Assembly (NCBI RefSeq): GCF_019947135.1
Contig: NZ_JAGSHT010000013.1
Coordinates: 62,001-126,000, forward strand
DNA: 64,000 nt
Origin: Occultella gossypii
GTDB lineage: Bacteria; Actinomycetota; Actinomycetes; Actinomycetales; Beutenbergiaceae
Direction: 5' to 3'
Under the pieces are notes generated by a model. It made no database searches, had not been told where the DNA came from, and saw only the letters and a list, made by a program, of their open reading frames with translations. Of the stretch, positions 43,378 through 51,922 are shown piece by piece. Within the stretch, counting starts at the first letter, position 1, and every line of letters starts with the position of its first letter. The position numbers and the translations under genes were made by a program.

Positions 43378-44823
43378 TCATTCGGCGCTGAAGTCCAGCC
43401 CCGCGTCGGCGACGGCGTTCACGGTCCAGGTTCCGCCCTCGGTGTCGAACAGGCGCCAGGCCGGTACCAGCACCACCGAGCTGTCGCTCTGGTAGACCGA
43501 CATCAGCACCAGCTCGGACCCGTTGATCGTCACCTGCCGCACCGGCCAGTCGATCGGGGCGCCCACCTGCGCCGGGGCCGGGGCCGCGGTCGGCGGTTCG
43601 CCGGAGTCGACCGGTTCGTCCGCCGGGCCGGCCGGCGCCTGCGCCGGCTCCTGAGCGGTGACGTCGGGCGCCGTTTCGGCAGTGCTCGCCGAGTCCTCCG
43701 CGGCGCCGGCCGAGTCCGCGGGCGACTCGGTGACTCCGCCGTCGGCTGCCGTGAACGGCATCATCCCGCCGCCTCCGCCGGCACCGAACCTCGGGTCGGT
43801 GAGCCGGTCCACGGCCGCCACCGGCGAGACCACGTCATAGGTACCGAGGGAGTAGACGTCCGCCAGCGAGCCCCAGGCGGAGGCGATCCCACCGGCCGTG
43901 ACGGTGAACTGCCACCCGATCACACCCTCCACCGTGCCGGCGCCGATGGAGGGGATCGCGACCACGTTCGTCGCGTGCTCCCCCGGCTCCGTGATGCTCC
44001 AGTTGAAGTCGTCGACGTCGACCCCGGCCGCGGTCAGGACCTCCTGCGCGGCGACGATCGCCTCGTTCTCACCGACCGCCACCTGGTCGTTGCCGCAGTC
44101 GACGGTGCCGTCGTCGCCGCCGGAGTCCGGTTCGACCTGCGCACCCTCGGCGCACGCCCACGGGTCCAGTGCCGGGTTCGTGTAGCTCGTCGAGGCGGTG
44201 CCGTCGACGAAGACGGACAGCACCGGTCCGCCGCCCTCCCAGGAGCCCACCGTCCAGACTCCGTCGGCGAGCACCGGGTCACCGTCGAGTCCGAGCGCCT
44301 GCGCGAGTTGCGCCACCCGCTCGGCGGTCAGCGCCGCGGTCGCGTCGAGGCCGTAGGCCTCGGCCGCCGAACCGTCGGCCGAGAGCCCGTCGGCGGTGAA
44401 CTCCGTCCGGCCGTACCCGGCGAGCATGCTCTCCGCCCCGACGGAGTAGTCCTCCTGCGCGACCGATGCGTCGCCGGCCGCACCTTCATCGGCAACGACA
44501 GTTCCGCCGTCGGGCTCCGTTCCGCCGGCGGCACCGATCGCATAACCGCCGCCACCGAACACCGCGAGCGCGGCGACCGACGCCGCGACGAGCAGGCCTC
44601 GTCGGCCCCGGCCGGCGGACGCGCGCCGCCTCCGCGCGCCGAGGAGCTCGTCGTCGTGCTCGGTGTCCTCGTGGTTGCCGTTGCCGCCGTCGTGACCGTC
44701 GCCCAGTTCGCCGACGCGGGCGGTCACCGCCCGGCGGAGCGCGGCAAGATCCGGGCTCGACCCAGTCGCCGGGTCGGCGGCGCGCAGCCGTGACAGTGCC
44801 TCGTCGGTACCCTCGGTGCTCAT
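43378..44823 (-). CDS. Single-pass membrane protein with large external domain, probable anti-sigma partner
   Basis: The protein has 481 residues. The first ~75 are cytosolic and charged. One membrane helix follows at about 76-96 (LLVAASVAALAVFGGGGYAI). The external part carries an acidic, Gly-rich domain with two Cys (PWACAEGAQ; TVDCGNDQ) that may form a disulfide, a Pro/Ala-rich linker at about 390-435, and a beta-rich end. The ATG at 44823 follows AGAGGA. It lies downstream of an ECF sigma gene, on the same strand, in the usual place for an anti-sigma factor, but I see no zinc-type anti-sigma motif, so the role is inferred. Confidence 0.65.
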   Translation of the reverse strand: MSTEGTDEALSRLRAADPATGSSPDLAALRRAVTARVGELGDGHDGGNGNHEDTEHDDELLGARRRRASAGRGRRGLLVAASVAALAVFGGGGYAIGAAGGTEPDGGTVVADEGAAGDASVAQEDYSVGAESMLAGYGRTEFTADGLSADGSAAEAYGLDATAALTAERVAQLAQALGLDGDPVLADGVWTVGSWEGGGPVLSVFVDGTASTSYTNPALDPWACAEGAQVEPDSGGDDGTVDCGNDQVAVGENEAIVAAQEVLTAAGVDVDDFNWSITEPGEHATNVVAIPSIGAGTVEGVIGWQFTVTAGGIASAWGSLADVYSLGTYDVVSPVAAVDRLTDPRFGAGGGGGMMPFTAADGGVTESPADSAGAAEDSASTAETAPDVTAQEPAQAPAGPADEPVDSGEPPTAAPAPAQVGAPIDWPVRQVTINGSELVLMSVYQSDSSVVLVPAWRLFDTEGGTWTVNAVADAGLDFSAE

Positions 44824-45027
44824 CTGATGTCCTCTCACCTGCGGGGTCGGGTGCCGCCGCATCCTGGCGGCGTCACCCTGCGTCCCCTCTGCCCTGCCTG
44901 TGTGTCGTCGACGGCGGATGTTGCGACGTGCGGTCGGCGCACCGGTGTGGGCTGTGCCTCAGGCGGCCGCACGCGGCCACAACCGGCCTGGTCGGGTCCA
45001 GACCGGTCCGGCCCGGTGCCGTCGGCG

Positions 45028-45561
45028 TCAGGCGCTGACGCGCTCGTCCCAGGCGGCGCGCAACCGTGCCCGCGCGCGGGACAGTGCGGCGGCCGCGCCG
45101 CCGCGGCCGATGCCGAGTGCGGCCGCCAACTCCTCGCCGTCGAGGCCCTCCCAGGCGTGCAGCATCAGGACGTGCCGGTCCCGGGCGCTGAGCGCCGCGA
45201 GCGCCTCGGTCACCTGGGCGTCCGCGACCACCAGATCGACGGGGTCGGCGGCGTACTCGCCGTCGACGTCGTCCGGCAGTTCCTCGACCGGGATCGGGCG
45301 GCCCTTGCGCCGGTGGTTGGCGAGCACGAACCCGGCCGTCCGGTACAGCCACGGGAGTTCGTGCCCGTCGGGGACGTCCGCACGGCGACGCCACGCGGTC
45401 GCGAGCACGTCCGCCGCCAGGTCGTCCACGTCATCGCGCGGGGCTCGACGCAGGAAGTAGCGGTGGACGGCCCCGGCGTGAGCCGTGAAGAGTTCCTCGA
45501 ACCAGGCGTCCGAGCGCGCGGCGGCACCACCCGCAGGGGCAGGTCCGTCGTGGTCCGTCAT
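45028..45561 (-). CDS. ECF-type RNA polymerase sigma factor
   Basis: The protein has 177 residues. Region 2 is VHRYFLRRAPRDDVDDLAAD with LPWLYRTAGFVLANHRRK; region 4 is LSARDRHVLMLHAWEGLDGE then GGAAAALSRARARLRAAW. No extra C-terminal domain is present. The ATG at 45561 has GGGAG six bases upstream. It directs RNA polymerase to a small regulon, and the following membrane protein is its likely partner. An ECF-like promoter with a palindrome stands upstream, so it may control itself. Confidence 0.88.
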   Translation of the reverse strand: MTDHDGPAPAGGAAARSDAWFEELFTAHAGAVHRYFLRRAPRDDVDDLAADVLATAWRRRADVPDGHELPWLYRTAGFVLANHRRKGRPIPVEELPDDVDGEYAADPVDLVVADAQVTEALAALSARDRHVLMLHAWEGLDGEELAAALGIGRGGAAAALSRARARLRAAWDERVSA

Positions 45562-45616
45562 CGTCACTCCCGAAGATGCTGGGGGCACGGGCGGATGCCA
45601 CGGTGCTCTCGTGGTG

Positions 45617-45653
45617 CCTATGTCCCCAACGCCACGATCGTTTCACACGATCG
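45617..45653 (-). promoter_or_regulatory. Possible ECF self-promoter with palindromic element
   Basis: On the minus strand TGTGAAAC (a GAAAC -35-like core at 45644-45640) is followed 16 bases later by ACATAGG. The same stretch contains CGATCG-N7-CGATCG (45635-45653). It lies 56 bases or more before the sigma gene. Confidence 0.4.
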
Positions 45654-45712
45654 GCGCCGTGTTCGGGCGTCGGTCAGCCGGTCCGGGAGCCTCCTGGCAG
45701 ACGCGGGCGCCG

Positions 45713-46663
45713 TCAGGCTGACAGGTGCGTGCGAGCGCGGGCGAGAAGGTTGGCGAACGACTCGGTGTCGAGCAGGAACGACGCATCAGCGAGCACGTCC
45801 AGAAGAGCGGACGGGGCGTCGGGATTCGTCGCGGCGTAGAGCATCCGCCACAGCACGAGTTCGGAGCCTGCGCCGAGGAAGGCGCGCCGCGCAGCCAGGT
45901 CGGCGGTGTCGTCGAAGGCTCGGTTCGCCAGAGCCGAGGCCACCTCGGGACGCTCGGCTGCACCGGCCGCGCCCGCCGCCTGGGACGCGGCCTGCCAGGT
46001 CAGCTCAGTCACGACGCCATGGTCCGCGGCGACCGCCGCGCCGGCGAGCGGCGCCACCTCCTGGTGCCAGGTGTGCCGGGTCGGGTGCTGCTCGGGCAGT
46101 GGCGGCAGCAGGTGGTAGGCGCAGGGCTGGGTCTGGAGGTGCTGCCACAGGTCTTCCGTCAGCGACAACCCGGCGAGCTCGGCCTGGGCCCGCAGACCCC
46201 AGGCGACCGCGTCGAGCGGATCCAGATCTGGGCCGGGCAGCCCTAGTGGCCCGGCGAGTTCCCGGAACCTCTCCCCGCCGTGTGGCTGCATGTCGTTGAT
46301 CCCGCCGATGACCGCGCCGTTCTCGGCGATCTCGACGTCCGTGAGCATGTTGACGTTCCAGTAGACGGCGACGGCGAGCCCGCCCTGGGACGCCTGCCGC
46401 AGCACCACGGCGCCGGCACCGACGTAGCCGTTGGGCTCGACCACCACGACCCGCTCACCGATGGCCGCGATCGCGGCCCACGGCCGCGCCACGTCCTCAC
46501 CCCACGCCTCCTCCATCCGCGTCGCCGGCAGCGCCGGCGCGCCGCGGGCACCGAACGCCTTGAGCACAGTGGCGCCGTCGACCCCGTGCACCACGGTGAT
46601 CGTGGCGCCGGCGGCCAGGTCGCTCGCACCCATCCAGCCCAACGGATCTGCGGAGTCCGGCAT
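45713..46663 (-). CDS. DUF6461-like protein of unknown function
   Basis: The protein has 316 residues. The first ~150 residues look like the DUF6461 pattern: GASDLAAGATITVVHGVDGA, then VVVVEPNGYVGAGAVVLRQA, then AVYWNVNMLTDVEIAENGAV. The last ~100 are helical (FDDTADLAARRAFLGAGSEL). DUF6461 proteins are common in actinobacteria and their role is unknown. The ATG follows AGGAGCG. It is divergent from the ArsR module. Confidence 0.7.
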   Translation of the reverse strand: MPDSADPLGWMGASDLAAGATITVVHGVDGATVLKAFGARGAPALPATRMEEAWGEDVARPWAAIAAIGERVVVVEPNGYVGAGAVVLRQASQGGLAVAVYWNVNMLTDVEIAENGAVIGGINDMQPHGGERFRELAGPLGLPGPDLDPLDAVAWGLRAQAELAGLSLTEDLWQHLQTQPCAYHLLPPLPEQHPTRHTWHQEVAPLAGAAVAADHGVVTELTWQAASQAAGAAGAAERPEVASALANRAFDDTADLAARRAFLGAGSELVLWRMLYAATNPDAPSALLDVLADASFLLDTESFANLLARARTHLSA

Positions 46664-46762
46664 CGTCGCTCCTGTTCGGTCGATGGCGCCATCGTGTCAT
46701 GCGGGCGCACGACGCCGACCCCAGCGTGGTCTGGGCGGGCACTCCCGGCACGGCCGGATCTC

Positions 46763-46798
46763 TTGACAGATTGGTAACCTCTCCGTTACCAATAAGCC
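46763..46798 (+). promoter_or_regulatory. ArsR promoter with embedded operator
   Basis: A consensus -35 box TTGACA (46763-46768) is followed, at 17 bases, by TTACCA (46786-46791). Between and over the -10 lies a perfect inverted repeat TTGGTAAC-N6-GTTACCAA (46771-46792). The ArsR ATG starts seven bases after the -10 with no ribosome site, so the message is probably leaderless. Confidence 0.7.
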
Positions 46799-47167
46799 AT
46801 GGATGCATTCGTCGCTCTCGCGGACCCGGTCCGCCGAGACCTCGTGAGCCGACTGGCCCGCGGATCGGCGCGGGTCGTCGACCTCGCCGGCGAGCACGAC
46901 ATCAGCAGGCCGGCGATCAGCCGGCACTTGCGGGTGCTCGGCGACGCCGGCCTCGTCACGGCCGACGAGATCGGACGGGAGCGGCACTACCGGTTGGAGC
47001 GCCACGGCCTGAGCCCCGTGGCCGACTATCTCGCCGCCCTTGCACCGGCACCGCGCTTCGACGAGGCCGTGCTCGACGGACTCGACCTCGAGGTGCGACG
47101 AACCGTCCGCGACCACGCCACACCCCACCCGCACGGGAACCGAACCACGACGGAGGAGTCAGCATGA
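46799..47167 (+). CDS. ArsR-family transcriptional regulator
   Basis: The protein has 122 residues with the winged helix-turn-helix VALADPVRRDLVSRLARGSA, then HDISRPAISRHLRVLGDAGL and ERHYRLERHGL. No Cys metal-binding motif is seen, so it belongs to the non-metal ArsR group paired with AHSA1 proteins. The ATG has no ribosome site and sits right at the predicted transcript start. Its TGA overlaps the next ATG. It probably represses its own operon at the inverted repeat. Confidence 0.9.
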   Translation: MDAFVALADPVRRDLVSRLARGSARVVDLAGEHDISRPAISRHLRVLGDAGLVTADEIGRERHYRLERHGLSPVADYLAALAPAPRFDEAVLDGLDLEVRRTVRDHATPHPHGNRTTTEESA

Positions 47168-47685
47168 CGAGCACACACACGCCCCAGGCCACCGGACGAC
47201 GAGAGGATCGGGACGGGACGGCCTACCTCGTCTTCGAACGCACCTTCCGGGCGCCGATCGCGGACGTCTGGGCGGCCACGACCGAGTCGGACCGGCTGGT
47301 GCGATGGATCGGCCACTGGGCCGGGGACCCCACCAGTGGTTCGGTGTCGTTCTGGATGACGGCCGAGGCCGCGGACGCGCCGGAGGAGACGATCCACATC
47401 GACGTGTGCGACGCGCCCCGACGGCTGGTCATGCGTTCGGCGCGACCCGACGACAGCGCCATCGAGTGGACGTGGCAGATCGACCTCGCCGAGGCCGATG
47501 GCGTCACGACGCTGACGTTCGCCCAGGAGGTCGGCTCGGACGTCCTGGCGGAGGGCGTGGGCCCGGGCTGGGACTACTACCTGGACCGGATGGTCGCCGC
47601 CGAGACGGGCGCCGACCTCGCCGCGATCGACTTCGACCAGTACTACCCGGCACTCGCGGCGCACTACCGCGCCGAGCTCACCTGA
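47164..47685 (+). CDS. AHSA1/START-like (SRPBCC) protein
   Basis: The protein has 173 residues. The helix-grip fold is indicated by VFERTFRAPIADVWAATTES, DRLVRWIGHWAGD and VTTLTFAQEVGSDV plus a long last helix. It is encoded with an ArsR regulator by an ATGA overlap, a very common pairing in actinobacteria. It binds an unknown small hydrophobic molecule, by family knowledge. Confidence 0.9.
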   Translation: MTSTHTPQATGRREDRDGTAYLVFERTFRAPIADVWAATTESDRLVRWIGHWAGDPTSGSVSFWMTAEAADAPEETIHIDVCDAPRRLVMRSARPDDSAIEWTWQIDLAEADGVTTLTFAQEVGSDVLAEGVGPGWDYYLDRMVAAETGADLAAIDFDQYYPALAAHYRAELT

Positions 47686-47754
47686 CGACTGCCTGACCGG
47701 TCGTCGTCGCCTCCGTCCCGCAGCATCACCGACCGCCCCGTCCGACCGCGCCCA

Positions 47755-48687
47755 TCACCCGCTTGGCGCTCCTCCGCCGTCTGGCTTCGGCTTCGCCGGC
47801 GGGTGCAGCGTGCCCCGATGGATCTCGTAGACCGATGCGGTTCCGGGCGAGTCCGGGTCATCGACGATGGGCTCGTCCCGCATGAAGAGCCTGATGGCGT
47901 GGGCGAGTTCACCCGGGTGGCTGAAGTTGATCGCATGCGCAGCGCCCTCGATGATGACGACGAGCACATGGTTGTCGGTCTGCCCTGCGACCTCCCGGAT
48001 CCGTTCGGCACCTGGCAGCAGCGGGTCGCGGTCGCCGAGCACGACCAGTGTCGGCAACGACAGTTCGAGCAGTCGCTCGAGCGTCGGGTACCGGGTGAGC
48101 GCGCGGAACAACCGCACCGTGCTCGGTACGCCGAACCGCAGATAGTCCGGCGTCGCCACGCTGAGCATCTTGGCCGGCTCCCGTCTGCCGTCCTTCGTGA
48201 GCTGACCGATCGCGCGTCGGAGCGGCTGGTTCTGGATCCCCCCGGCCGGCGAGACCAGAACGGCGCGATCCAGACGCTCCGGGTACAGATGCGCGAACTC
48301 GCAGATGACCGGACATCCCATCGAATTGCCCACCAGCGTGGTCGACCTCACCCCGCGGTCGTCCAGGAATCTGGCCGCCGCGTGAGCGAGGTCGGGCACG
48401 TCGAGCGCGTCGCGAGGTCGTCCGCTGCGCCCGAAGCCGGGAAGATCGGGCACATACGTGAGGAACTCGTCCGCGAGCAACTCGGCGGTCGGCAGCAGGT
48501 ACCGACCGGACAGCCCGAAGCCGTGCAGGTGCGTCATGACCGGCGCACCCGGCGAAGCCAGCGACGCGCGATAGAACACGTCCACCCCGTCGACCTTGGT
48601 CCACGTGTCCGTCAGGCTGGATGCGGGCCGTCTCGGATGCAGTCGAGCGCGGTGACGATAACTCGCCCTCTCGGGGTTTCCAGCCAT
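47755..48687 (-). CDS. Alpha/beta hydrolase
   Basis: The protein has 310 residues. The nucleophile elbow is LVGNSMGCPV, the oxyanion part THLHGFGLSGRY, the acid is near LGDRDPLLP and the His is in IEGAAHAINFSHP. It looks like the haloperoxidase/hydrolase family of small-molecule esterases. The ATG at 48687 follows GGGAAGG. Substrate unknown. Confidence 0.88.
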   Translation of the reverse strand: MAGNPERASYRHRARLHPRRPASSLTDTWTKVDGVDVFYRASLASPGAPVMTHLHGFGLSGRYLLPTAELLADEFLTYVPDLPGFGRSGRPRDALDVPDLAHAAARFLDDRGVRSTTLVGNSMGCPVICEFAHLYPERLDRAVLVSPAGGIQNQPLRRAIGQLTKDGRREPAKMLSVATPDYLRFGVPSTVRLFRALTRYPTLERLLELSLPTLVVLGDRDPLLPGAERIREVAGQTDNHVLVVIIEGAAHAINFSHPGELAHAIRLFMRDEPIVDDPDSPGTASVYEIHRGTLHPPAKPKPDGGGAPSG

Positions 48688-48800
48688 CAGCCTTCCCGTC
48701 CGTCGGGTGCCCCGCAGGTGGAGCGGCGGGGCACCCACTGTACTGCCGCCATGTGGGACCCACCTGGGTGAGCCATGGCCGGCGGTGGCACAATGCGACG

Positions 48801-49223
48801 ATGCGGCTTGACTGGGGACGGGGCAACGTGATCCGGCTCGACGGCGTGGAGGTCGCCCAGATCCCGATCTCGCCCTGGAGCAGGACGAGCAAGGCGAACA
48901 TCGCGGGCAGACCGTAGAAGCTGCGCCGGGGCAACGATTACCGGGCCACCCCGGACGGCGCCGCCGAGCCGACCTTCTCGGTGCAGCGCGAGCGCGGGAG
49001 CAGCGCGTCCTGGCACGCCGCCTCCGGCTCGGGCTGGTACGGACTGCGCGAGGAGGGCACGCTCTCGGTCGGGCTCACGCTGTGGCCGGCGCCCAGGTGG
49101 GACACACGGGCTACGGGTGGGCTCCCGAACTACGTCCGGCTGGACTGCGATCCGAGCATTCCGGTCGATGACGCGGTGCTGCTCCTGTGGTTCTGGTATG
49201 TCCTCGCCGCCTCGCCCCAGTGA
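48801..49223 (+). pseudogene. Gene interrupted by an in-frame TAG
   Basis: One frame runs for 141 codons from ATG 48801 to TGA 49223, with a single TAG at 48915-48917. Both sides have the high third-position GC of real genes here, and neither side shows a frameshift. The upstream part reads RLDWGRGNVIRLDGVEVAQI; the downstream part continues with RGNDYRATPDGAAEPTF. No start with a ribosome site follows the stop. I do not recognise the family. A recent nonsense mutation is the likely cause. Confidence 0.65.
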
Positions 49224-49231
49224 ACCGGGGC

Positions 49232-49543
49232 CTACTTCCGCGCGCCCTGCGCTGCCCACCGGCGCGCGGCATAGTCGACGCCGACGGCCAGCCGGTACAC
49301 CCCGACGAGGGTGGCGAGCAGGCCAACGGCCGCGATGATGAAGCCGGTGGTCAGCCAGGCATGGCCGGGGTCGCCCAGGGACTCGCCGGTGAGCTCCCAG
49401 ATCAGGGTCATCTGCCGGGCCTGATCCATCGCGGCCCAGCCGATCACCAGTAGCGCCACCCCGAAGGTGAGGACGACCGCGGACCCCACCGGCCCGGGGT
49501 TCGGGACCTTCAACTCGTTCGGCTGCGCCTCGGGCTCGCTCAT
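49232..49543 (-). CDS. Small two-helix membrane protein
   Basis: The protein has 103 residues. Two membrane segments (SAVVLTFGVALLVIGWAAM; WLTTGFIIAAVGLLATLVGVY) are separated by a short loop. The N-terminus is polar. The ATG at 49543 is favoured, because the residues an earlier start would add look like non-coding sequence. No family recognised. It ends 8 bases after the broken gene, which runs the other way. Confidence 0.65.
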   Translation of the reverse strand: MSEPEAQPNELKVPNPGPVGSAVVLTFGVALLVIGWAAMDQARQMTLIWELTGESLGDPGHAWLTTGFIIAAVGLLATLVGVYRLAVGVDYAARRWAAQGARK

Positions 49544-49795
49544 CGGGACATGAAACCACGCCGCGGGTACGACATTCACCGACTCATCGCAATCCGGGGT
49601 GGGGCGGCGCAGCGGTCCATCAGTCGTCAAGCTGGGACTCTCCTTGACGAGGGGAGCGTATTCCGCCTCGATCGCCGTCCATCGTCGCGGGGTCGCGCCG
49701 AAGCCGGATAGACGTCGAGGTTCCCCGATCATGAGAGCGCGACCCGCCGAGAATGGTGTCTTGTCGATGCCACGTCCGGCGGTCTGCGGTACCGG

Positions 49796-50389
49796 TCAGC
49801 CGGTGCTGCGTGCGCCGGTGACCATCGCCTCGACCAGCCGTCGGACCACTGCGGCGTCGATGGGGCCGGGCCCGGTCACCAGCATGAACAGGGCGCCGCC
49901 GTAGAGCGTGATCAGCAGCGGCACCGCGCCGGGCGGGGCGCCCGCGTCCCGGAGCGCCAGGTGCATCGCCTGCGTCTGCGCCTCGGCGATCTCGGACAGC
50001 TTGGCAAGCGCTCCGGCCAGCGCTGGTCGCCGTTGGGCCTCCAGTTGCAGCTCGTAGATCGCGAGGTAGCGGGTCCGATGCGTGGTGGCGGCCGTGACCA
50101 ACGAGGCCGCAAGCAGGTCGGTCAACTGGCCGGCCGCGTCCCCAGCCTGGTTCGCCGCGGCCGCGGCGGTCGCGGTCATCGACTCTGCGAGGTGGACCTC
50201 GGCGACTCGGTGAGCTGCAGCGCTGAGCAACTCGTCGCGGCTGGGGAAGTAGTTCGCGGTCGTGCCGATCGGCACGTGGGCCGCGCGATCGACGGCGCGG
50301 TGTGTCACCCCTCCGACACCGGCGACCGCCGTGAGTTCTACGGCGGCGTCGGCGAGGGCGTCGCGTCGTCGTGGGTTGGTGCGGGGCAC
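49796..50389 (-). CDS. TetR-family transcriptional regulator
   Basis: The protein has 197 residues. The helix-turn-helix contains TAVAGVGGVTHRAVDRAAHV and IGTTANYFPSRDELLSAAA; the rest is a helical ligand-binding domain. The GTG at 50389 gives the usual length. It is divergent from a FAD monooxygenase gene, with palindromes in the spacer, so it probably represses that enzyme and itself until a ligand arrives. Confidence 0.88.
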   Translation of the reverse strand: MPRTNPRRRDALADAAVELTAVAGVGGVTHRAVDRAAHVPIGTTANYFPSRDELLSAAAHRVAEVHLAESMTATAAAAANQAGDAAGQLTDLLAASLVTAATTHRTRYLAIYELQLEAQRRPALAGALAKLSEIAEAQTQAMHLALRDAGAPPGAVPLLITLYGGALFMLVTGPGPIDAAVVRRLVEAMVTGARSTG

Positions 50390-50403
50390 CCGCTCAGTAT
50401 GAC

Positions 50404-50433
50404 AACATATGTTCCACAACAACTGTTGTGGAA
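50404..50433. promoter_or_regulatory. TetR operator palindromes
   Basis: AACATATGTT (50404-50413, perfect) runs into TTCCACAAC-AACT-GTTGTGGAA (50412-50433, nine-base perfect arms). They lie in the 65-base spacer between the TetR and monooxygenase starts. Confidence 0.7.
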
Positions 50434-50454
50434 TAGGTTTCGGCGGGAGTGCTG

Positions 50455-51612
50455 ATGGGATCGACAGCAGTGGTGGCCGGTGGCGGCATCGCCGGCCTGG
50501 CATCGGCCCTAGGCCTGGCGCAGGCGGGCTGGCAGGTCACCGTTCTCGAGCAGGCCACCGAACTCGGCGAAGTCGAGGCCGGCGTGGCGCTCGCGCGCAA
50601 CGGCGTCGCTGCTCTGCGTGGTCTCGGGTTCGAGGATTCCTCGATCGAGACTCTCGGGGTGCCGACGCGCGCGGGCGGCATCTACGACCCGCACGGTCGC
50701 CCGATTCGTCCGATCGCGGACGATGTCGACGCCGTCGCGATGCGAGGCGTGCACCGGGCCCGGCTGCACTCGGCACTGCTGCAGCGCGTTCGCGACCTGG
50801 ACGTCGACCTCGTCACAGGTATCACGGTCACCGGCGTGCGCCCTGGATCACCCGACGGCGAACAGGCGGTAGTGCTCACGACGGGCATCGAACATGCGGC
50901 CGATCTCGTGGTGGCCGCCGACGGCGTCCGCAGCGCCGTACGCACCGCACTGACGCCGTCCTCGCGAGCCGTCTACTCCGGCTACTCCAGCTGGCGAGCT
51001 GTGACACCGCTGGCGCGACAGCCCTCCGTACTGCGTCAGTACTGGGGGCCGCACGCGGAATTCGGGGCAATGCCGGTCGGACCGGATCAGACCTACTGGT
51101 ACGGGTACGTCAAGATGCCAGAGGGGATCACGCTGCCAGACGAGCATGCGGCCGCCCGCGACCGGTTCGCCGACTGGGCGCCCGAGGTCGTCGACATGAT
51201 CGAGCAGACGGACCCGAGCGCCGTGATGCGTCACGACGTCCTGCATCTGCCCGGTGGCATGCCCCGCTACGTCATCGGCCGGGTCGTCGCCACCGGAGAT
51301 GCGGCCCACGGTGGCCTCCCGACCGTCGGGCAGGGCGCCGCCACCGCCTTGGAGGACGGCATCAGCGTCGCCAGGCTGGTCGGCGCCCCGGTCGTGGCAG
51401 GGCGCCCCCTGGCCGCGGCGCTGGCGGACTACGACTCCCAGCGGCGGCCACGCTGCCGTGCGATCTCCCGGACCGCGCTCGTCACGGCCCGGCTCGGCTC
51501 CCACCTCGGTCCGCGGTTCCAGGGTGTTCGCAACGCGCTGGTCCGGATGGCTCCCACGAGCGCGATCTCACGGGGTGCCGACGCCGTCATGGGCTGGAAC
51601 CCACCGGCCTGA
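50455..51612 (+). CDS. FAD-dependent monooxygenase
   Basis: The protein has 385 residues. The FAD ADP-binding loop is VVAGGGIAGLASALGLAQAG, the DG motif is LVVAADGVRSAVRTAL, and the GD motif is VVATGDAAHGGLPTVGQGA. This is the group A aromatic hydroxylase/zeaxanthin-epoxidase type. The ATG at 50455 has GGGAG five bases upstream; a GTG at 50449 is too close. The substrate is unknown, but TetR control suggests an inducible detoxification or catabolic step. Confidence 0.9.
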   Translation: MGSTAVVAGGGIAGLASALGLAQAGWQVTVLEQATELGEVEAGVALARNGVAALRGLGFEDSSIETLGVPTRAGGIYDPHGRPIRPIADDVDAVAMRGVHRARLHSALLQRVRDLDVDLVTGITVTGVRPGSPDGEQAVVLTTGIEHAADLVVAADGVRSAVRTALTPSSRAVYSGYSSWRAVTPLARQPSVLRQYWGPHAEFGAMPVGPDQTYWYGYVKMPEGITLPDEHAAARDRFADWAPEVVDMIEQTDPSAVMRHDVLHLPGGMPRYVIGRVVATGDAAHGGLPTVGQGAATALEDGISVARLVGAPVVAGRPLAAALADYDSQRRPRCRAISRTALVTARLGSHLGPRFQGVRNALVRMAPTSAISRGADAVMGWNPPA

Positions 51613-51674
51613 AGCGTCGCCCACAAGCGCCCGCAACGTCGGCCCTCGTGGCGACTCCGGCAGCCGGGAACAGG

Positions 51675-51713
51675 AACGGCGAGACCCCGACTATTCGTCG
51701 GGATCTCGCCGTT
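51675..51713. terminator. Terminator hairpin before the attachment site
   Basis: Arms 51675-51691 and 51697-51713 (AACGGCGAGA... / ...TCTCGCCGTT) pair with one C-A mismatch around the loop TATTC, followed on the plus strand by TTT. It lies downstream of the monooxygenase gene and of the tRNA fragment on the other strand, and could stop both. Confidence 0.75.
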
Positions 51714-51717
51714 TTCG

Positions 51718-51762
51718 TGGAGCCGCCTCAGGGAATCGAACCCTGGACCTTCTCATTACGAG
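51718..51762 (-). tRNA. tRNA-Thr(CGU) 3' half only; left attachment site (attL)
   Basis: The minus strand reads the anticodon loop CUCGUAA, the variable loop, a T arm GGTTCGATTCC and the acceptor 3' side AGGCGGCT with CCA. The 5' half (a GCCGCCT... acceptor strand and D arm) is missing; the upstream sequence does not pair. This is the normal footprint of site-specific integration into a tRNA-Thr gene. The intact tRNA should be at the far end of the element, beyond base 64000. Confidence 0.85.
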
Positions 51763-51922
51763 TTAGACGATCCGGTACTATGGGAGCATGAGCGCACCCC
51801 GGATAGCCGCCAGAATCGGCAGGATTCCGGGCCTCACGGCATGCTCTAGGTTTGCATCTGCGTACACTGGTTCTGCATATGCATGTGTGCACCTATGTGT
51901 GAACCGGGAAGGATGAGCACCG

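Noticed and set aside
51718-51790. Complete tRNA-Thr gene
   Set aside because: The 5' acceptor strand and D arm are missing; upstream sequence does not pair with AGGCGGC, and the 5' anticodon stem has a mismatch.
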